Source of the DNA: Pseudomonas vlassakiae
GTDB taxonomy: Bacteria; Pseudomonadota; Gammaproteobacteria; Pseudomonadales; Pseudomonadaceae
Assembly: GCF_014269035.2 (NCBI RefSeq)
Contig: NZ_JABWRP020000005.1
Coordinates: 1-64,000, forward strand
Length of the DNA stretch: 64,000 nt
Reading direction: 5' to 3'
Part shown: in pieces, positions 27,342 through 35,632 of the stretch
How positions within the stretch are numbered: position 1 is the stretch's first letter
Layout: the number at the start of each line of letters is the position of its first letter
Program-made: the position numbers and the translations under genes
The notes under the pieces: model-generated
The model's input: only the letters and a program-made list of their open reading frames with translations
Told to the model about the DNA's origin: nothing
The model's database searches: none

Positions 27342-29051
27342 ATGCGTATCGAACCCCGCCCGCTGCCCCCGACCCTGCCATTCCTGGGTAACCTGCCACC
27401 CCTGCTGACTCGCCTGTACGCCGCCCGTGGCGTGCAGTCCGAGGCCGAACTGGACAAGAGCCTGGCGCGGCTGGTGCCGTATCAGCAGCTCAAGGGCATC
27501 GAGGCCGCGGTGGACCTGCTGGTCGAAGCCCTCGACCAGCGCCAGCGTATCCTGATTGTCGGTGACTTCGACGCCGACGGCGCCACTGCCAGCACCGTCG
27601 GCGTGCTTGGCCTGCGTCTGCTGGGCGCGGCCCACGTCGACTACCTGGTGCCCAACCGTTTCGAATACGGCTACGGCCTGACCCCGGAGATCGTCAAGGT
27701 CGCGCTCGAGCGCCAGCCAGACCTGCTGGTGACTGTCGACAACGGTATCTCCAGTGTTGAGGGTGTTGCCGCCGCCAAGGCTGCCGGGCTCAAGGTGCTG
27801 GTCACCGACCACCACCTGCCGGGCCAGCAGTTGCCCGATGCTGACGCCATCGTCAACCCGAACCAGCCTGGTTGCGACTTCCCGAGCAAGTCGCTGGCCG
27901 GCGTCGGGGTGATCTTCTACGTGCTCATGGCCTTGCGCGCCCGGTTGCGCAGTATGGGGCGTTACGAAACGCAGCCGCAGCCGAACATCGGCGAGCTGCT
28001 CGACCTGGTTGCCCTGGGCAGTGTGGCCGACGTGGTGCCGCTGGATGCCAACAACCGCATCCTCGTCCACCAGGGCCTGGAGCGCATTCGCGCCGGCCGC
28101 GCGCGGCCTGGCCTGAAGGCCATCCTGGAGGTGGCGCGACGCGACCATCGGCGCATCACTTCCACCGACCTCGGCTTTATCCTCGGCCCACGGCTCAATG
28201 CTGCCGGGCGCCTGGACGACATGAGCCTGGGCATCGAATGCCTGCTGTGCGAAGACGCAGCCCTGGCCCAGGACATGGCCCAGCAGCTGGATGACCTGAA
28301 CCAGGACCGCAAGTCGATCGAGCAGGGCATGCAGCGCGAGGCCCTGGCCCAGCTCAAGGATTTGCCGGTCGAGTCCATGCCTTATGGCCTGTGCCTGTTC
28401 GATGCCGATTGGCACCAGGGCGTGATCGGGATTCTCGCCTCGCGCCTGAAAGAGCGTTACCACCGGCCAACCATCGCCTTCGCCGATGCTGGCGACGGCA
28501 TGCTCAAGGGCTCGGCGCGTTCGGTGCCGGGCTTCCACATTCGCGACGCGCTGGATGCCGTGGCAGCGCGTCATCCGCAGTTGATCAGCAAGTTCGGCGG
28601 GCATGCCATGGCGGCGGGCTTGTCCCTGCCCGAAAGCAATTTCCCGGCGTTTGCCGAAGCGTTCGATGAGGAGGTCCGGCGCCAGCTGCGTGAAGAGGAC
28701 CTGACCGGTCGCCTGCTCTCGGACGGCAGCCTGGCGGTGGAGGAGTTCCACCTCGACCTGGCCAAGGCCCTGCGCAATGCCGGCCCTTGGGGGCAGCACT
28801 TCCCCGAGCCGCTGTTCCATGGGGTGTTCCAGTTGGTGGAGCAGCGCGTGGTTGGCGAGCGGCACTTGAAGGTGGTGCTCAAGAGCGAGTGCGGGTCGGT
28901 GCGGCTGGATGGTATTGCCTTTGGCATTGACCGTGATGTGTGGCCGAACCCGACGGTGCGCTGGGTGGAGCTGGCGTACAAGCTGGATGTGAACGAGTTT
29001 CGTGGGAATGAGAGTGTGCAGTTGATGATTGCGCATATGGAGCCGCGCTGA
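27342..29051 (+). CDS. recJ: Single-stranded-DNA-specific 5'-3' exonuclease RecJ
   Basis: The 569-residue DHH-family nuclease acts in RecF-pathway recombination, mismatch repair and base excision repair. Metal-binding motifs are present: GDFDADGATAS (Asp75, Asp77, Asp79), TVDNGISS (Asp133) and TDHHLPG (His157-His158). The DHHA1 part includes KFGGHAMAAGLSLPE, and a C-terminal OB-like domain follows. Length is normal. Confidence 0.96.
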   Translation: MRIEPRPLPPTLPFLGNLPPLLTRLYAARGVQSEAELDKSLARLVPYQQLKGIEAAVDLLVEALDQRQRILIVGDFDADGATASTVGVLGLRLLGAAHVDYLVPNRFEYGYGLTPEIVKVALERQPDLLVTVDNGISSVEGVAAAKAAGLKVLVTDHHLPGQQLPDADAIVNPNQPGCDFPSKSLAGVGVIFYVLMALRARLRSMGRYETQPQPNIGELLDLVALGSVADVVPLDANNRILVHQGLERIRAGRARPGLKAILEVARRDHRRITSTDLGFILGPRLNAAGRLDDMSLGIECLLCEDAALAQDMAQQLDDLNQDRKSIEQGMQREALAQLKDLPVESMPYGLCLFDADWHQGVIGILASRLKERYHRPTIAFADAGDGMLKGSARSVPGFHIRDALDAVAARHPQLISKFGGHAMAAGLSLPESNFPAFAEAFDEEVRRQLREEDLTGRLLSDGSLAVEEFHLDLAKALRNAGPWGQHFPEPLFHGVFQLVEQRVVGERHLKVVLKSECGSVRLDGIAFGIDRDVWPNPTVRWVELAYKLDVNEFRGNESVQLMIAHMEPR

Positions 29052-29092
29052 GTTTGCCGCAGGTGCCCGCCGTGGTTATTCCAGTGGGACAC

Positions 29093-29315
29093 AAATCGAG
29101 CGCCGCCCGCGCGGCGCATCGCGGATAAATCCGCTCCTACAGTTTGTTTCGGGCCAGTCTCTCCTGTGAGGTCAACGCTGTTCGCCTTATTTGTTCCCTT
29201 CGATAACGAGGTGGGCACCAAGGCGGTCCCTGTTGGCGGCACAGGAATGATTGGCCCGAAACAAACTGTAGGAGCGGATTTATCCGCGATGCGCCGCGCG
29301 GGCGGCGCTCGATTT
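29093..29315. repeat. Perfect 64-bp inverted repeat around a 95-bp spacer (REP-derived element)
   Basis: The 422-bp gap between recJ and the flavin oxidoreductase gene (29052-29473) is mostly this element. Arms 29093-29156 and 29252-29315 are exact reverse complements over 64 bp. Each arm contains self-complementary parts (GCGCCGCGCGG and GCGGAT/ATCCGC), as in P. putida REP units. Inside, CCTGTG (29163) and CACAGG (29240) add a further stem. Short open frames across it have no ribosome-binding site and look non-coding. Confidence 0.9.
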
Positions 29316-29473
29316 CACAGGCGCTGCAACCCTTTCGGCGAACACGTCGAAATCCCACTGAACCTTCCCCCCCACCAATCTGGTCTAGTCTGATTAATGA
29401 CCGGCACCGGGCCAGGGATGTGCACTTGAGTGTCCGGGCCGGATCACCATTGGAGTCCTTGGGAGGTGCCCTC

Positions 29474-30580
29474 ATGAGCCTGCTGCTCGAGCCTTACACC
29501 CTGCGTCAGCTGACGCTGCCCAACCGCATCGCGGTCTCGCCGATGTGCCAGTATTCTGCCGTCGATGGTCTGGCCAACGATTGGCACCTTGTTCACCTGG
29601 GCAGCCGCGCCGTGGGTGGCGCAGGCCTGGTCATCAGCGAAGCCGTCGCGGTGACTGCCGATGGTCGCATTACCGCCGAAGACCTCGGCCTGTGGAACGA
29701 CGCCCAGATTGCCCCGTTGCAGCGCATCACCCGTTTCATCACCGCGCAAGGCTCCGTGCCCGGCATCCAGCTGGCCCACGCCGGGCGCAAGGCCAGTACC
29801 TATCGGCCCTGGCTGGGCAAGCAGGGCAGTGTGAAGCTCGAAGACGGCGGCTGGCAGCCTGTGGGCCCGTCGAAGATTGCCTTCGACCCGCAACACACAC
29901 CGCCGCGCGAGTTGAGCAAGGACGAGATCCAGGACGTGATCAACGCCTTCGTCGCCTCGACCCAGCGGGCGCTCAAGGCCGGCTTCAAGGTGGTCGAGAT
30001 CCACGCCGCCCATGGTTATCTGCTGCACCAGTTCCTATCACCGCTCAGCAACCAGCGCCGCGACGAATATGGCAGCTGCTTCGAGAACCGTATCCGCCTG
30101 ACCCTGCAAGTGGTCGAAGCGGTGCGCAGCGTCTGGCCGGCCGAACTGCCGCTGTTCGTGCGGGTATCGGCGACCGACTGGGTGGAGGATGGCTGGAACC
30201 CGGATGAAACCGTCGAACTGGCTCGTCGCCTGCGGGTGCTGGGTGTCGACCTGATCGATGTGTCCTCAGGTGGTACCTCGGTCAACGCCGAAATCCCAAC
30301 AGGCCCCGGTTACCAGACGCGCTTCGCCGAGCGCGTGCGCAAGGAGGCGGAGATCGCCACTGGCACCGTCGGCATGATCACTGAGCCTGCCCAAGCCGAG
30401 CACATTCTGCGCACCGGGCAGGCCGACGTGATCTTCCTTGCGCGGGAACTGCTGCGCGATCCTTACTGGCCGCTGCATGCCGATGATGATCTGGGTGGTA
30501 ACAAAGCTACCTGGCCGGCGCAGTATCAACGGGCGACCAGCCGCGCCAATCCAATTCACGAGTCGGATTTGCGGGATTGA
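29474..30580 (+). CDS. NADH:flavin oxidoreductase, old yellow enzyme family (XenA/YqjM-like)
   Basis: The 368-residue FMN enzyme has the YqjM/XenA-type N-terminus, with SPMCQYSAVDG carrying Cys25 as in thermophilic-like OYEs. FMN/substrate-binding HAGRKAS and HAAHGYLLHQFLSPLSNQR follow, and a C-terminal phosphate-binding part. Such enzymes reduce activated C=C bonds and some nitro compounds with NAD(P)H; the physiological substrate is unknown. ATG 29474 has GGGAGG upstream; an upstream in-frame start adds 18 unlikely residues. It ends 9 bp from the converging hicB gene with no hairpin visible between them. Confidence 0.92.
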   Translation: MSLLLEPYTLRQLTLPNRIAVSPMCQYSAVDGLANDWHLVHLGSRAVGGAGLVISEAVAVTADGRITAEDLGLWNDAQIAPLQRITRFITAQGSVPGIQLAHAGRKASTYRPWLGKQGSVKLEDGGWQPVGPSKIAFDPQHTPPRELSKDEIQDVINAFVASTQRALKAGFKVVEIHAAHGYLLHQFLSPLSNQRRDEYGSCFENRIRLTLQVVEAVRSVWPAELPLFVRVSATDWVEDGWNPDETVELARRLRVLGVDLIDVSSGGTSVNAEIPTGPGYQTRFAERVRKEAEIATGTVGMITEPAQAEHILRTGQADVIFLARELLRDPYWPLHADDDLGGNKATWPAQYQRATSRANPIHESDLRD

Positions 30581-30589
30581 TCGCTTGTT

Positions 30590-30922
30590 TTAACTGAAAG
30601 CAGCTTGGCTAAGGATGTCACTTACCCATTGGTTGATGCTCTTTTCCGCCAGCTCGGCTTTAGCAGCCACGCTGGCGTGAAGAGCAGGTTCAAGACGCAG
30701 GCTCAACTTGCCGGAGTAAGCTTTCTGAGGCTCCCTCCCGAGCTTTTCGCAGGTCTCGATGTAGTCATCGACAGCCTCTTCGAATGCTCGCCTTAGCTCA
30801 CTGATCGATTCTCCGTGAAATCCGATCACGTCGCGTATGCCGGCCACATGACCGATCAGTAATTGGTCTTCGTCACTGTATTCAATGCGTGCGGCATAGC
30901 CGCGGTAAGTCATTACATTCAT
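30590..30922 (-). CDS. hicB: HicB family antitoxin
   Basis: The 110-residue protein has the HicB partial RNase H-like fold (YRGYAARIEYSDEDQLLIGHV, then IGFHGESISELRRAFEEAVDDYIE). A C-terminal ribbon-helix-helix DNA-binding segment follows (KLSLRLEPALHASVAAKAEL). It should neutralise HicA and bind the operator upstream of hicA. The start overlaps the hicA stop by 4 bp (ATGA), so the pair is translated in concert. Confidence 0.93.
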   Translation of the reverse strand: MNVMTYRGYAARIEYSDEDQLLIGHVAGIRDVIGFHGESISELRRAFEEAVDDYIETCEKLGREPQKAYSGKLSLRLEPALHASVAAKAELAEKSINQWVSDILSQAAFS

Positions 30923-31173
30923 GGTGTTACTCCTGCCTGTTCCAGGAACTGGCGCGCGCTCCGCACCTGATAGGATTTGGCATCCTTGTCGGGATGAGGT
31001 CGATGGAATGTGGCAAGGGTTCCATTGAGCTCAAAGCGCACTCGCGATCCACGGCCCTCGATCGCCGTGGCGCCTATCGATATCAGAAATGACTCCAATC
31101 TCGCCCATTCCAGCGACTTTGGAACCGGTTTTTTGAAAATGGCCTCAAGGGTCGATCTTTGATGATTGTTCAT
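30919..31173 (-). CDS. hicA: HicA family mRNA interferase toxin
   Basis: The 84-residue toxin has the double-stranded-RNA-binding-like fold of HicA, with GRGSRVRF (40-47) and the catalytic-type histidine His57 in FHRPHPDK. By family it cleaves mRNA and arrests translation until HicB inhibits it. ATG 31173 gives a normal HicA N-terminus (MNNHQRSTLEAIF). The longer open frame would run through the operator and a palindrome. No ribosome-binding site precedes the ATG because an inverted repeat directly abuts it. Confidence 0.92.
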   Translation of the reverse strand: MNNHQRSTLEAIFKKPVPKSLEWARLESFLISIGATAIEGRGSRVRFELNGTLATFHRPHPDKDAKSYQVRSARQFLEQAGVTP

Positions 31174-31192
31174 GGTATCAGAATATGATACC
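31174..31192 (-). promoter_or_regulatory. Predicted hicAB operator overlapping the promoter
   Basis: GGTATCA and TGATACC form perfect 7-bp arms with a 5-bp centre, ending exactly at the base before the hicA ATG. On the coding strand the centre provides TATTCT, a possible -10 box. Position and symmetry fit binding by the HicB ribbon-helix-helix domain for autorepression. Confidence 0.65.
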
Positions 31193-31286
31193 AGCTGAGT
31201 GTCGGTATGTAGGATGAGCTGGGCCCTATCTGTGGGAATCGTCTTGCGGGCTGCTTTGTGCAAAGCATGAGTGGAGCGATGCGGCG

Positions 31287-31320
31287 GAGATCGAGCGGCG
31301 CCCGCGCGGAGCTCGATCTC
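31287..31320. repeat. Palindrome between patD and hicA
   Basis: Perfect 10-bp arms GAGATCGAGC and GCTCGATCTC flank a GC-rich 14-base loop, 42 bp after the patD stop. The sequence shares the ATCGAGC...CCGCGCGG theme with the arms of the large inverted repeat near 29.1 kb. It could serve as a terminator for the polyamine operon. Confidence 0.6.
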
Positions 31321-31361
31321 ACAGGCGGTGAACAACTACCGGCATACCCACCCGCCCCGCC

Positions 31362-32786
31362 TCAATGCTTGATCATCACATGCCGCACACAGGTGTAATC
31401 CTCCAGCCCATACATCGACATGTCCTTGCCATACCCCGAATGCTTCTGCCCGCCATGGGGCATTTCGCTGACCAGCATGAAGTGGGTATTCACCCAGGTG
31501 CAGCCATACTGCAAGCGCGCCGCCAGGCGGTGGGCGCGGCCGGTGTCGCGGGTCCACACCGATGATGCCAGGCCGTAATCGGAGTCGTTGGCCCATTCCA
31601 GCGCCTGCTCTTCGGTGCTGAAGCGGGTCACCGACACCACCGGGCCGAACACCTCGTTGCGCACGATCTCGTCATCCTGCAAGGCATCGGCCAGCACGGT
31701 CGGTTCGAAGAAGAAGCCATCCCCCGCAATCACCTTGCCGCCCGTCACCAGGCGGATATGCGGCTGGGCGATGGCGCGCTGGACCAGGCCGGCCACCTTG
31801 TCGCGGTGCTGGGCGCTGATCAGCGGGCCGAGTTCGGTGTCCTCGGCATCCTGCAGGCCGGCCTTGAGGCTGGAGACGGCTTTGCCCAGGCGCTCGACGA
31901 AGCGCTCGTAGATGCCCGCCTGCACATACAGGCGGCAGGCCGCCGTGCAGTCCTGGCCGGCGTTGTAGAAGCCGAACGTGCGAATGCCATCGATGGCTGC
32001 GTCGATATCGGCATCATCGAACACCAGCACTGGCGCCTTGCCGCCCAGTTCCATGTGCATGCGTTTCACACTGCTGGCAGTGGCGCCAATGATATGCGCG
32101 CCGGTGGGAATGGAGCCGGTCAGCGAGACCATGCGCACCTTGGGGTGGGTGACCAGCGGGTTGCCGACCGTCTGCCCGCGGCCGAAGAGGATGTTGAGCA
32201 CGCCGGGCGGCAACAGGTCCTTGGCCAGTTCGCCCAGGCGCAGGGCGGTCAGCGGGGTCAGCTCGGAGGGTTTGATGACTACCGTGTTACCCGCTGCCAA
32301 CGCCGGGGCGACCTTCCACGCCAGCATCATCAACGGGTAGTTCCACGGCGCAATCGAAGCCACCACACCCAGCGGGTCGCGGCGGATCATCGAGGTATGG
32401 CCCGGCAGGTATTCACCCGCCGCCGAACCGCCGAGGCAGCGTGCGGCGCCGGCAAAATAGCGGAATACGTCGGCGATGGCCGGGATTTCATCATTCAGGG
32501 CCGCGGCAAACGGCTTGCCGCAGTTCTGCGACTCGAGTCGGGCCAGTTCATCGCCATGGGCTTCGAGGGTGTCGGCCAGCGCCAGCAGCACCAGCGAGCG
32601 CTCCTTGGGGCTGGTCTGAGACCAGCTGTCGAAAGCCTGGTCGGCGGCGCGCACAGCGGTATCGACCTGGGCCTCGGTGGCTTCGTTGATTTGCGCCAGG
32701 GCGCTGCCTTCGGCCGGATTGAGTACAGTCCAGGCAGGGCCTTCGCCCGCGACCAGCTTACCGTTGATCAGCATTCGGGTTTGCAT
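31362..32786 (-). CDS. patD: Gamma-aminobutyraldehyde dehydrogenase (PatD/YdcW)
   Basis: The 474-residue aldehyde dehydrogenase oxidises 4-aminobutanal to GABA with NAD+ in putrescine breakdown. Family landmarks are [26 protein letters not shown] with Glu246, and catalytic Cys280 in [11 protein letters not shown]. Length equals E. coli PatD. The gene closes a five-gene minus-strand operon with a polyamine-type ABC transporter, the same order as E. coli ydcSTUV-patD. No putrescine aminotransferase gene is nearby, so the aldehyde must come from an enzyme encoded elsewhere. Confidence 0.92.
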   Translation of the reverse strand: MQTRMLINGKLVAGEGPAWTVLNPAEGSALAQINEATEAQVDTAVRAADQAFDSWSQTSPKERSLVLLALADTLEAHGDELARLESQNCGKPFAAALNDEIPAIADVFRYFAGAARCLGGSAAGEYLPGHTSMIRRDPLGVVASIAPWNYPLMMLAWKVAPALAAGNTVVIKPSELTPLTALRLGELAKDLLPPGVLNILFGRGQTVGNPLVTHPKVRMVSLTGSIPTGAHIIGATASSVKRMHMELGGKAPVLVFDDADIDAAIDGIRTFGFYNAGQDCTAACRLYVQAGIYERFVERLGKAVSSLKAGLQDAEDTELGPLISAQHRDKVAGLVQRAIAQPHIRLVTGGKVIAGDGFFFEPTVLADALQDDEIVRNEVFGPVVSVTRFSTEEQALEWANDSDYGLASSVWTRDTGRAHRLAARLQYGCTWVNTHFMLVSEMPHGGQKHSGYGKDMSMYGLEDYTCVRHVMIKH

Positions 32787-32804
32787 TGAGGGACTCCTTG
32801 AGGG

Positions 32805-33611
32805 TCATTTGCCACTGCCCGCGACGCTTTCGCCGCCACGGGTCAGGTAATAGGCGCCGAGAATCGGCAACATGGTCACCAGCATCACCAGCATGGCGAC
32901 CACGTTGGTCACCGGCACGTCGCGGGGGCGGCTGAGCTGGTTGAGCAGCCAGATTGGCAGGGTGCGCTCGTGGCCGGCGGTGAAGGTGGTGACGATGATC
33001 TCGTCGAACGACAGGGCGAACGCCAGCATGCCGCCGGCCAGCAGGGCCGAGCCAAGGTTGGGCAGGATGATGTAGCGGAAGGTCTGCCAGCCGTCGGCAC
33101 CGAGGTCCATGGACGCTTCGATCAGGCTCTGCGAGGTGCGCCGCAGGCGGGCGATCACGTTGTTGTAGACGATCACCACGCAGAACGTGGCGTGGCCCGT
33201 GACGATGGTCAACACGCCGGGTTCTACACCCAGGCGCTTGAATGCCGAGAGCAGGGCAATGCCCGTGATGATGCCGGGTAGGGCGATCGGCAGGATCAGC
33301 ATCAGCGAGATGCTCTCCTTGCCGAAGAAGCTGCGCCGGTACAGCGCCGCCGAGGCCAGGGTGCCGAGCACCAGCGCGATCAGCGTGGCCAGGCAGGCCA
33401 CCTGCAATGACAGCTTGATGGCTTCGAGCACGTCGGGGCGGGCGAGGGCCACGCTGAACCAGTTGAGGGTGAAGCCCTTGGGCGGGAAGCTGAACGCCGC
33501 ATCCTCGGTATTGAAGGCATACAGGAAGATGATAAAGATCGGGAAGTGCAAGAACAGCAACCCGCCCCAGGCCGCCAGGCGCAAGCCGACAGACGCTTTC
33601 TCAGAGTGCAT
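32805..33611 (-). CDS. ydcV: ABC transporter permease (YdcV/PotC-like)
   Basis: The 268-residue inner-membrane permease has about six helices and the EAA-type cytoplasmic loop ([21 protein letters not shown], about 150-170) that contacts the ATPase. It belongs to the polyamine/opine type. It overlaps the other permease gene by 11 bp and is followed by patD after 18 bp. Confidence 0.92.
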   Translation of the reverse strand: MHSEKASVGLRLAAWGGLLFLHFPIFIIFLYAFNTEDAAFSFPPKGFTLNWFSVALARPDVLEAIKLSLQVACLATLIALVLGTLASAALYRRSFFGKESISLMLILPIALPGIITGIALLSAFKRLGVEPGVLTIVTGHATFCVVIVYNNVIARLRRTSQSLIEASMDLGADGWQTFRYIILPNLGSALLAGGMLAFALSFDEIIVTTFTAGHERTLPIWLLNQLSRPRDVPVTNVVAMLVMLVTMLPILGAYYLTRGGESVAGSGK

Positions 33612-34503
33612 CGAAGGCCCCCAACCGCTTGACGATGGACAGGTACACCGCGATCAGCACGATCGGCACCAGCGTGAACGCCGCCGCCATCGGCATGTTG
33701 CCGATCGCCCCTTGCTGGGCATAGACCATGCTGCCGATGAAGTAGCCCGGTGGGCCGACCAGTTGCGGCACGATGAAGTCGCCCAGGGTCAGCGAGAAGG
33801 TGAAGATCGAGCCGGCGGCAATGCCGGGGATCGACAGCGGCAGGATCACCTGCCAGAAGGTTTGCCCAGGCCTGGCTCCCAGGTCTGCCGAAGCCTGCAG
33901 CAGCGACGGTGGCAGGCGCTCCAGCGAGGCCTGGATCGGCAGGATCATGAACGGCAGCCAGATGTACACGAAGACCATGAAGCGCCCCAGGTGCGAGGTC
34001 GACAACGTGCTGCCGCCTACGCCGGGCACGGCCAGCACGGCCTGCAGCAGGGCATCCAGGTGCAGCTGCTGGACGAACCACTGGGCCACGCCGCCCTTGG
34101 CCAGCAGCAGGGTCCAGGCGTAGGTCTTGACGATGTAGCTGGCCCACATCGGCATCATCACCGCGATGTAGAAGAACGCCTTGGTCTTGCCGCTGGTGTA
34201 GCGCGCCATGTAGTAGGCGATCGGGAAGGCCAGCACCGCACTGGCCAGCGAGACCGCCACGGCCATGGTCAGGGTGCGCAGGATGATGTCGAAGTTGGAC
34301 GGATTGAACAGCGCAGCGAAGTTGCCCAGGGTCAGTTCCGGGGTGACCGCCATGGTGAAGTCGTCGAAAGTGTAGAAGCCTTGCCACAGCAAGCTCAGCA
34401 GCGAGCCCAGGTAGATGGCGCCGAACCAGGTCAGCGGCGGGATTAGCAGCAACGCCAGGTAGAGATTGGGGCGCCGGTACAGCAGGTCGGACAGGCGGCG
34501 CAT
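33601..34503 (-). CDS. ydcU: ABC transporter permease (YdcU/PotB-like)
   Basis: The 300-residue permease has about six membrane helices and an EAA loop ([20 protein letters not shown]). The N-terminus with [21 protein letters not shown] resembles PotB-class subunits. It starts 1 bp after the ATPase gene stop and overlaps the next permease gene, showing tight operon packing. Confidence 0.92.
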   Translation of the reverse strand: MRRLSDLLYRRPNLYLALLLIPPLTWFGAIYLGSLLSLLWQGFYTFDDFTMAVTPELTLGNFAALFNPSNFDIILRTLTMAVAVSLASAVLAFPIAYYMARYTSGKTKAFFYIAVMMPMWASYIVKTYAWTLLLAKGGVAQWFVQQLHLDALLQAVLAVPGVGGSTLSTSHLGRFMVFVYIWLPFMILPIQASLERLPPSLLQASADLGARPGQTFWQVILPLSIPGIAAGSIFTFSLTLGDFIVPQLVGPPGYFIGSMVYAQQGAIGNMPMAAAFTLVPIVLIAVYLSIVKRLGAFDAL

Positions 34504-34504
34504 G

Positions 34505-35545
34505 TCAGCGCGCCTCGGCCAGGACGGTTTCCTGCAGCGCGGTCATCGCCTCGCGTGGCCAACGCACCTGCACCTGCTGGCCGGCCTGCCAGGGCAGCGG
34601 TTGCGCCTGCCAGCGGTCATTGGCGTGGCTCACAGCCAGCAGCTGGCCGTTGTCCAGCTGCACCTCATAGCGCGTGGCACTGCCCTGGTACTGGATATCG
34701 CGCAGCAGGCCACTGAGCTGGACGTCATGCGCCTGGCCGGCCTGCTCCACCAGGCGGATATGCTCCGGGCGAATGGAAAACGGCGAGCGACTGCCACTGA
34801 GCTGTTCGGCGAGGTCGCCCCGTATGACATTGGAGGTGCCGACGAATTCGGCGACGAAGGTGGTCGCGGGTTTCATGTACAGGTTGCGCGGCGTGTCGAC
34901 CTGCTCGATGCGCCCGCGGTTGAACACCGCCACCCGGTCCGACATCGACAGTGCTTCGGTCTGGTCGTGGGTGACGAAGATGAAGGTGATGCCCAACTGG
35001 CGCTGCAGCTTCTTCAGTTCGCCCTGCATCTGTTCGCGCAGCTTCAGGTCGAGCGCGCCCAGCGGCTCGTCGAGCAGCAGTACCCGTGGCCGGTTGACCA
35101 GGGCGCGGGCCAGGGCCACGCGCTGGCGCTGGCCGCCGGAGAGTTGCGCCGGTTTGCGTTCGCCGTAGCCGGCCAGGGCAACCATGGCCAGCGCCTGTTC
35201 GGCGCGGGCATGGCGTTCGCCCTTGGCCACGCCCTTGACCTTGAGGCCGTAGGCGATGTTGTCGCGCACGTTCATGTGCGGGAACAGGGCGTAGTCCTGG
35301 AACACGGTGTTGACGTCGCGCTGGTAGGGCGGCACGCCAGCGGCCTCGACGCCATGGATGCGGATCGAACCGCTGTTGGGTTGCTCGAAGCCGGCGATCA
35401 GCCGCAGGCAGGTGGTCTTGCCCGAGCCGGAGGGGCCGAGCATGGAGAAGAATTCGCCGTCATCGATGTCGATGCTGACTTGGTCGACGGCCTTGATCTC
35501 GCCGAAGGTGCGGGAAACCTGGGTGAACTGGACGGCTAGGGGCAT
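34505..35545 (-). CDS. ydcT: ABC transporter ATP-binding protein (YdcT/PotA-like)
   Basis: The 346-residue ATPase has Walker A GPSGSGKT (37-44), signature LSGGQRQRVALARAL, Walker B VLLLDEPLGALD and the switch His in IFVTHDQTEALS. A C-terminal TOBE domain of the spermidine/putrescine class follows. ATG 35545 gives MPLAVQFTQV; an upstream frame would include the neighbouring REP palindrome and is rejected. The 87 bp between this gene and the binding-protein gene hold that palindrome. Confidence 0.94.
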   Translation of the reverse strand: MPLAVQFTQVSRTFGEIKAVDQVSIDIDDGEFFSMLGPSGSGKTTCLRLIAGFEQPNSGSIRIHGVEAAGVPPYQRDVNTVFQDYALFPHMNVRDNIAYGLKVKGVAKGERHARAEQALAMVALAGYGERKPAQLSGGQRQRVALARALVNRPRVLLLDEPLGALDLKLREQMQGELKKLQRQLGITFIFVTHDQTEALSMSDRVAVFNRGRIEQVDTPRNLYMKPATTFVAEFVGTSNVIRGDLAEQLSGSRSPFSIRPEHIRLVEQAGQAHDVQLSGLLRDIQYQGSATRYEVQLDNGQLLAVSHANDRWQAQPLPWQAGQQVQVRWPREAMTALQETVLAEAR

Positions 35546-35575
35546 GCGTGGGCTCCGGACAACTGTCTTTATTCT

Positions 35576-35617
35576 GTGCCGTCCTCTTCGCGGGTAAACC
35601 CGCGAAGAGGACGGCAC
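35576..35617. repeat. Perfect 42-bp REP palindrome inside the ydc operon
   Basis: Two perfect 20-bp arms around a central AA, in the gap between the ydcS and ydcT genes. The GCGGGT/ACCCGC core is typical of P. putida REP sequences. In the mRNA it would form a very stable hairpin just after the binding-protein gene. Confidence 0.9.
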
Positions 35618-35632
35618 CGGCTTCAACCGGAT

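Noticed and set aside
26670..29036. A 788-codon open frame on the minus strand
   Set aside because: It mirrors yaeQ and recJ, both of which are unmistakable; composition is that of an antisense shadow.
29137..29475. Small open frames across the recJ-flavin oxidoreductase gap
   Set aside because: They run through the inverted repeat, lack ribosome-binding sites and have no protein-like composition.
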